Part shown: one piece after another, positions 60,397-64,000 of the stretch | How the letters are laid out: the number at the start of each line of letters is the position of its first letter | Position numbering within the stretch: position 1 is the first letter of the stretch | Source of the DNA: Paenibacillus dendrobii | Lineage (GTDB): Bacteria; Bacillota; Bacilli; Paenibacillales; Paenibacillaceae | NCBI RefSeq assembly: GCF_009807035.1 | Contig: NZ_WUBI01000005.1 | Coordinates: 336,364 to 400,363 of the forward strand | Reading direction: 5' to 3' | Length of the DNA stretch: 64,000 nucleotides | Notes under the pieces: generated by a model | What the model was told of the DNA's origin: nothing | Database searches by the model: none | The model's input: only the letters and a program-made list of their open reading frames with translations | Translations under genes and position numbers: made by a program

Positions 60397-61593
60397 TTAA
60401 CGGGTCATCCATTTGCCGTTGGTGAAATCAGGAATAGCTACCGGATGTCCACCGAGAGCGATCGATTCCTCCGACAGTGCCGAAATACACATCCACGCAG
60501 CCATATCGTATACGTCCAGCGGTGTTTGCGTTCCTTGTCTCACGCTTTCGAAGAAATCTGAGAACACGAGCCAATCCATGCCGCCATGTCCACCCTTAAT
60601 GCCTTCCTCCATATATTCTTTCCAAAGCGGGTGGTCATACTGTTCTCTGAACTTCTCTACATTGCCCCATTGCTCATCCCAACTCATATGAAATTCATCA
60701 TGCGTACCGTCCAGGTAAATCGAATGGTTGTCCTCTGTAAACATGCCTTTAGTTCCCCTTACAGTGAATCCACGGGAATAATAACGCGGCAGCGTGGTAT
60801 CCAGTGTAATCGTGATCGTTTCTCCATGCGCACATTTAATGATCGTCGTAACGATATCGCCCTGCATAAACTCGGTTTGCGCCAGCTCCGAATCCTCCCC
60901 CTTCGCGGTACGGAGATAGGCCTGCATCCCCTTGGCCTTCGAAGCCATCGATACCAGTGACACCATGCGGTTGCCATGGTTTATATTCAGAATACGTGCA
61001 ATGGGACCGATCTCATGCGTCGGATAGTTCTCACAGTTACGGTGTATGTAATTATTCAAACGGTAATGCCTGTTTTCTTTGCCAAAAGCGATCTCTTCTC
61101 TCAGGTCATGATGATAGCCGCCTGCACAATGCACGATATCGCCGAATACTCCTTGCTTCACCATATTCAGCACCATCATTTCATCGCGGCCGTAGCAACA
61201 GTTCTCCATGATCATGCACGGTACACCAGTGCGCTCGTAAGTTTCTATTATTTTCCAGCATTCCTGGATCGAATACGCTCCTCCTACCTCGCAGGCGGCA
61301 TAGATACCTGCTTCCATTGCAGCGATAGCTATCTCCGAATGATCAGCCCAGGATGCTCCGATGACCACGGCATCGATATTTCCCATCGCCATCACTTCAC
61401 GATAATCCCGAGTCGCCAGTGGACGGGAGATGCCCGTTTCCGCTACCGCGTCCGCCGCCTGATCGCAGCGATCCTGATACAAGTCGCATACTGCCACAAC
61501 CTCTACGTCGTCCATATGTAAAACAATGCCCTTCAGCAGCCCAAACCCGCGGGCACCCAGTCCAATCATCCCAACTCTGATTTTGTTCTTCAT
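60397..61593 (-). CDS. GH109-like / Gfo-Idh-MocA family protein
   Basis: 398 residues from MKNKIRVGMIG (TGGGAGG upstream); a longer frame to 61656 is not supported. NAD-binding Rossmann start (GMIGLGARGFGLLKG), then GGAYSIQECW in place of the usual EKP (E-V-G-G), GGYHHDLREEIAF and ENYPTHEIGPIARIL. The Tyr-Pro-Thr-His motif and the missing EKP lysine resemble GH109, NAD-dependent glycosidases acting on alpha-N-acetylgalactosamine, rather than plain dehydrogenases. No signal peptide. Activity is inferred from motif similarity only. Confidence 0.75.
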   Translation of the reverse strand: MKNKIRVGMIGLGARGFGLLKGIVLHMDDVEVVAVCDLYQDRCDQAADAVAETGISRPLATRDYREVMAMGNIDAVVIGASWADHSEIAIAAMEAGIYAACEVGGAYSIQECWKIIETYERTGVPCMIMENCCYGRDEMMVLNMVKQGVFGDIVHCAGGYHHDLREEIAFGKENRHYRLNNYIHRNCENYPTHEIGPIARILNINHGNRMVSLVSMASKAKGMQAYLRTAKGEDSELAQTEFMQGDIVTTIIKCAHGETITITLDTTLPRYYSRGFTVRGTKGMFTEDNHSIYLDGTHDEFHMSWDEQWGNVEKFREQYDHPLWKEYMEEGIKGGHGGMDWLVFSDFFESVRQGTQTPLDVYDMAAWMCISALSEESIALGGHPVAIPDFTNGKWMTR

Positions 61594-62055
61594 CGCAGCC
61601 TCCCAAGAGTAATTAAACTTCTCCTTGATGTTCGCTTGATTGCCGCAATATGTCAATATTCATATTTTTACCTGTATGAACGGATTTTAAGATTTCATAG
61701 ATATTACATCATATATTAGAGTTAATGCTGCTTTATCGTCGTGTATGATCCACTTACGATGTATTTCACTTGAATTTCTTCATCGTCATAAGCGTCATAA
61801 GGAATTAAGAATATAGCATTTCTTTTCTACAGGGTAAAATGCAAAGAACCCCGAAGACTCATATATGAGTTCTTCCGGGTTGCTGTTTACAAGTAGAACT
61901 GGTATTGAATTTTCTCAATAACCGGTTGATATGTGGGTCTGCGGTTCATTATTAATGCTAGATATTGAGGCGCTGCGTGACTGGATCTGCTCTATCGAGC
62001 ACGCACGGACAGTCGTAACCACTCGCATGGTTTCTCTTCCCTACGACCAATCAAA
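61594..62055. other. Intergenic region between the GH109-like gene and the tRNA cluster
   Basis: No gene with a credible start. It contains the promoter side of the GH109-like gene and a bidirectional hairpin at 61846-61881 (GAACCCCGAAGACTC with GAGTTCTTCCGGGTT). The only open frame, running into the tRNAs on the plus strand, is spurious. Confidence 0.7.
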
Positions 62056-62077
62056 CAAAAAAACGCCTTTCGGCGTT
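62056..62077 (-). terminator. Terminator of the rRNA-tRNA transcript
   Basis: AACGCC pairs with GGCGTT around GAAA, followed by TTTTTTG on the minus strand, 14 bases beyond the last tRNA. Confidence 0.9.
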
Positions 62078-62090
62078 GTGTTTTTATATA

Positions 62091-62164
62091 TGGAGCGGGT
62101 GATGGGAATCGAACCCACGCTATCAGCTTGGAAGGCTGAAGTTCTACCATTGAACTACACCCGC
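62091..62164 (-). tRNA. tRNA-Gly (anticodon UCC)
   Basis: Cloverleaf with acceptor GCGGGTG/CACCCGC, anticodon loop CTTCCAA, T-arm GGTTCGATTCC; CCA is encoded. Last tRNA of the cluster. Confidence 0.97.
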
Positions 62165-62178
62165 GTGAAAATAAAATA

Positions 62179-62252
62179 TCGGGATGACACGATTTGAACA
62201 TGCGACCCCCTGGTCCCAAACCAGGTGCTCTACCAAGCTGAGCTACATCCCG
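62179..62252 (-). tRNA. tRNA-Pro (anticodon UGG)
   Basis: Acceptor CGGGATG/CATCCCG, anticodon loop TTTGGGA. The CCA end is not encoded, unlike most of its neighbours. Confidence 0.97.
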
Positions 62253-62273
62253 ATGTAAAGTAATACAGTTAAA

Positions 62274-62348
62274 TGGAGCGGACGACGGGAATCGAACCCG
62301 CGACCCTCGCCTTGGCAAGGCGATGCTCTACCGCTGAGCCACGTCCGC
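62274..62348 (-). tRNA. tRNA-Gly (anticodon GCC)
   Basis: Acceptor GCGGACG/CGTCCGC, anticodon loop TTGCCAA; CCA encoded. Confidence 0.97.
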
Positions 62349-62355
62349 ATAACAA

Positions 62356-62439
62356 TGGTGCGCGTGGAGGGACTTGAACCCCCACGTCAAAGACGCTAGA
62401 TCCTAAGTCTAGTGCGTCTGCCAATTCCGCCACACGCGC
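62356..62439 (-). tRNA. tRNA-Leu (anticodon UAG)
   Basis: Class II tRNA with long variable arm; acceptor GCGCGTG/CACGCGC, anticodon loop CTTAGGA; CCA encoded. Confidence 0.97.
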
Positions 62440-62454
62440 ACACTTTTAAAGAAC

Positions 62455-62530
62455 TGGTGAGCCATGAAGGACTCGAACCTTCGACACCCTGATTAAAAGT
62501 CAGGTGCTCTACCAACTGAGCTAATGGCTC
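62455..62530 (-). tRNA. tRNA-Lys (anticodon UUU)
   Basis: Acceptor GAGCCAT/ATGGCTC, anticodon loop CTTTTAA; CCA encoded. Confidence 0.97.
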
Positions 62531-62601
62531 AAATATTCACCGGGGTTCCGAAAGTATTCGGAGTTCCCTAGGAAGCATTTGCTTCTATTTGAGGTGAAAA
62601 A

Positions 62602-62676
62602 TGGCTGGGGATATAGGATTTGAACCTATGCATGACGGAGTCAAAGTCCGTTGCCTTACCGCTTGGCTAATCCCCA
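62602..62676 (-). tRNA. tRNA-Gln (anticodon UUG)
   Basis: Acceptor TGGGGAT/ATCCCCA, anticodon loop CTTTGAC; CCA encoded. The 71-base spacer to tRNA-Lys holds a hairpin-rich stretch but no gene. Confidence 0.97.
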
Positions 62677-62685
62677 ACAGTTAAA

Positions 62686-62762
62686 TGGGGCGATCGAGGG
62701 GACTTGAACCCCCGAGTGCCGGAGCCACAATCCGGTGCGTTAACCCCTTCGCCACGACCGCC
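62686..62762 (-). tRNA. tRNA-His (anticodon GUG)
   Basis: Has the extra 5' G (G-1) paired with C73, the His identity element; anticodon loop TTGTGGC; CCA encoded. Confidence 0.97.
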
Positions 62763-62773
62763 ATATGAAAATC

Positions 62774-62849
<76 letters not shown>

Positions 62850-62899
62850 ACGGTGTAATTAATATTTCATGGGATTCTCATCCCTGAAGCAAATTTAAA

Positions 62900-62976
62900 T
62901 GGCGGAACCGACGGGATTCGAACCCGCGATCTCCTGCGTGACAGGCAGGCATGTTAGGCCTCTACACCACGGTTCC
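62900..62976 (-). tRNA. tRNA-Asp (anticodon GUC)
   Basis: Acceptor GGAACCG/CGGTTCC, anticodon loop CTGTCAC; CCA encoded. Confidence 0.97.
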
Positions 62977-63005
62977 ACAGAGGCACTTTCTATGTAAGAA
63001 AGTAA

Positions 63006-63079
<74 letters not shown>

Positions 63080-63098
63080 TCAGTAATAAAAGTATATA

Positions 63099-63174
63099 TG
63101 GTGGAGGCTGAGGGGATCGAACCCCCGACCCTCTGCTTGTAAGGCAGATGCTCTCCCAGCTGAGCTAAGCCTCC
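63099..63174 (-). tRNA. tRNA-Val (anticodon UAC)
   Basis: Acceptor GGAGGCT/AGCCTCC, anticodon loop CTTACAA; CCA encoded. Confidence 0.97.
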
Positions 63175-63190
63175 ATGGGATTGTATTAAA

Positions 63191-63212
63191 GTAATGGTGA
63201 CCCGTAGGGGAT
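63191..63212 (-). repeat. Duplicated 3' fragment of tRNA-Glu
   Basis: The 22 bases here are identical to 63307-63328, the 3' end of the tRNA-Glu gene including the CCA complement. The sequence then diverges, so this is a truncated copy about 116 bp away and not a functional tRNA. Confidence 0.85.
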
Positions 63213-63309
63213 ACTCTCACTTCGTTCGAGACTGCGAAGCAGTGCTACCGAACTTCATGCTCCGACGAACCCTTATGGATTCTCATCCCCAATCGAAGCT
63301 AAATCGTAA

Positions 63310-63384
63310 TGGTGACCCGTAGGGGATTCGAACCCCTGTTACCTCCGTGAAAGGGAGGTGTCTTAACCCCTTGACCAACGGGCC
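63310..63384 (-). tRNA. tRNA-Glu (anticodon UUC)
   Basis: Acceptor GGCCCGT/ACGGGTC (one G-T pair), anticodon loop CTTTCAC; CCA encoded. Confidence 0.97.
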
Positions 63385-63408
63385 TTAATATGTAATGAAA
63401 ATGAATGC

Positions 63409-63500
63409 TGGCGGAGAGAGAGGGATTCGAACCCTCGAGACGCTTTTGGCGCCTACACGATTTCCAATCGTGCTCCTTCGGCCAGCTCGGACACCTCTCC
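63409..63500 (-). tRNA. tRNA-Ser (anticodon GGA)
   Basis: Class II tRNA with long variable arm; acceptor GGAGAGG with TCTCTCC, anticodon loop TTGGAAA; CCA encoded. Confidence 0.97.
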
Positions 63501-63505
63501 ACATG

Positions 63506-63581
63506 TGGCTCCCCGAACAGGACTCGAACCTGTGACAACTCGATTAACAGTCGAGTGCTCTACCAACTGAGCTATCAGGGA
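63506..63581 (-). tRNA. tRNA-Asn (anticodon GUU)
   Basis: Acceptor TCCCTGA/TCGGGGA, anticodon loop CTGTTAA; CCA encoded. First tRNA after 5S rRNA. Confidence 0.97.
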
Positions 63582-63613
63582 ACAATATAAGCTATGTAAA
63601 TGTAAGGATTGGG

Positions 63614-63640
63614 CAAAAAAAATACCACAAAAGTGGTTTC
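63614..63640 (-). terminator. Terminator-like hairpin after 5S rRNA
   Basis: AACCAC and GTGGT arms around TTTT, followed by TTTTTTTT on the minus strand. It lies directly after 5S, so transcription into the tRNAs would need readthrough or an extra promoter. Confidence 0.7.
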
Positions 63641-63641
63641 C

Positions 63642-63758
63642 GCTTGGCAGCATCCTACTCTCCCAGGACCCTTCGGTCCAAGTACCATCGGCGCTGGAGG
63701 GCTTAACGGTCGTGTTCGGGATGGGTACGCGTGGAACCCCTCCGCCATCGCCACCAAA
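63642..63758 (-). rRNA. rrf: 5S ribosomal RNA
   Basis: About 117 bases beginning TTTGGTGGCGATGGCGGAGG and ending GAGAGTAGGATGCTGCCAAGC-like sequence, with the conserved CCCATCCCGAACACG loop. Lies between 23S and the tRNA cluster. Confidence 0.96.
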
Positions 63759-63908
63759 CGGAGCATTCTTTACAAAATGCTTATATTCAGGAATCAGCAT
63801 CGCCAAATGCTGAAAGCCATTTTTTCTCCTCAAGACTGCTAGAGCCTTGAAAAGCTTCATTGACTCCCTGAAGACTAGATACGAAACGAATTTGTGTTTT
63901 AGTTATTA
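63759..63908 (-). other. 23S-5S spacer
   Basis: 150-base internal spacer without a tRNA. It contains complementary stretches near the two rRNA ends that should form the processing stems. Confidence 0.7.
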
Positions 63909-64000
63909 GGATAAGCCCTCGACCGATTAGTATTGGTCAGCTCCATGCATTGCTGCACTTCCACCTCCAACCTATCTACCTCGTCGTCTTCAAGGGGTCT
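63909..64000 (-). rRNA. rrl: 23S ribosomal RNA, 3' end (partial)
   Basis: The conserved 3' terminus is recognisable on the minus strand (GACGACGAGGTAGATAGG, then ACTAATCGGTCGAGGGCTTA). The rest of the gene lies beyond the window. Confidence 0.95.

Noticed and set aside
61931..62197. Plus-strand frame containing ERVMGIEPTLSAWKAEVLPL
   Set aside because: This is the well-known false protein produced by translating the antisense strand of tRNA genes; it overlaps tRNA-Gly and tRNA-Pro.
63405..63590. Plus-strand frame with REGFEPSRRFWRLHD and SPNRTRTCDNS
   Set aside because: Another antisense tRNA artefact, covering tRNA-Ser and tRNA-Asn.

Overview
The window looks like chromosomal DNA from a Paenibacillus-type Gram-positive bacterium (Paenibacillaceae). 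Supporting signs are strong AGGAGG-type ribosome binding sites, intrinsic terminators after most genes, an SLH-domain surface protein, YesM/YesN two-component systems, ROK and AraC regulators, a class-1 SpeD and mosaic base composition near 50% GC. There is no prophage, transposase or CRISPR array. Almost all of the sequence is ordinary chromosome, with one large carbohydrate locus in the middle.

Layout. 0-10 kb: a secreted protein; an EamA transporter behind an FMN riboswitch; an SLH-cohesin anchor protein paired with a 1222-residue surface protein that ends in a dockerin-like module; and a cytoplasmic-looking cyclic-nucleotide phosphodiesterase/nucleotidase. 10-14 kb: the phosphonate importer phnDCEE, divergent from the nucleotidase, with PhoP-box-like repeats on both sides of the shared intergenic region. 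14-33 kb: housekeeping and stress genes (speD, hflX, a GGDEF protein, TatD, a spore-photoproduct-lyase-like radical SAM protein under a LexA-like box, a PQQ-repeat protein, a hybrid histidine kinase, DinB proteins, oxidoreductase, SLOG protein, an EmrAB-like pump with a MarR repressor, greA, SDR plus TetR).

34.6-54.6 kb is the most interesting part. It holds a GH2 beta-galactosidase, two formylglycine-type sulfatases, two half-size CHR (chromate-type) anion transporters, a ROK repressor, the sulfatase-activating formylglycine-generating enzyme, a complete sugar ABC importer with a YesM/YesN sensor-regulator pair and an AraC regulator, and a GHL6-type glycosidase. None of the enzymes has a signal peptide. 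The simplest reading is that a sulfated glycoside is imported intact, desulfated and cut in the cytoplasm, and that the CHR pair may dispose of the released sulfate. A CcpA-type cre site sits before the first sulfatase.

54.6-62 kb: RNase HI, a thioesterase, AraC, a YlmA-like ABC ATPase, a phosphodiester glycosidase, a WrbA quinone reductase with an MhqR-like operator upstream, and a GH109-like oxidoreductase-fold protein. 62-64 kb: on the minus strand, the end of an rRNA operon (23S 3' end, 5S) followed by 14 tRNA genes in the order Asn-Ser-Glu-Val-fMet-Asp-Thr-His-Gln-Lys-Leu-Gly-Pro-Gly and a terminator.

Starts were moved from the longest possible ORF wherever a Shine-Dalgarno sequence clearly pointed to a downstream codon. 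Function calls rest on motif recognition by eye; no database search was run.
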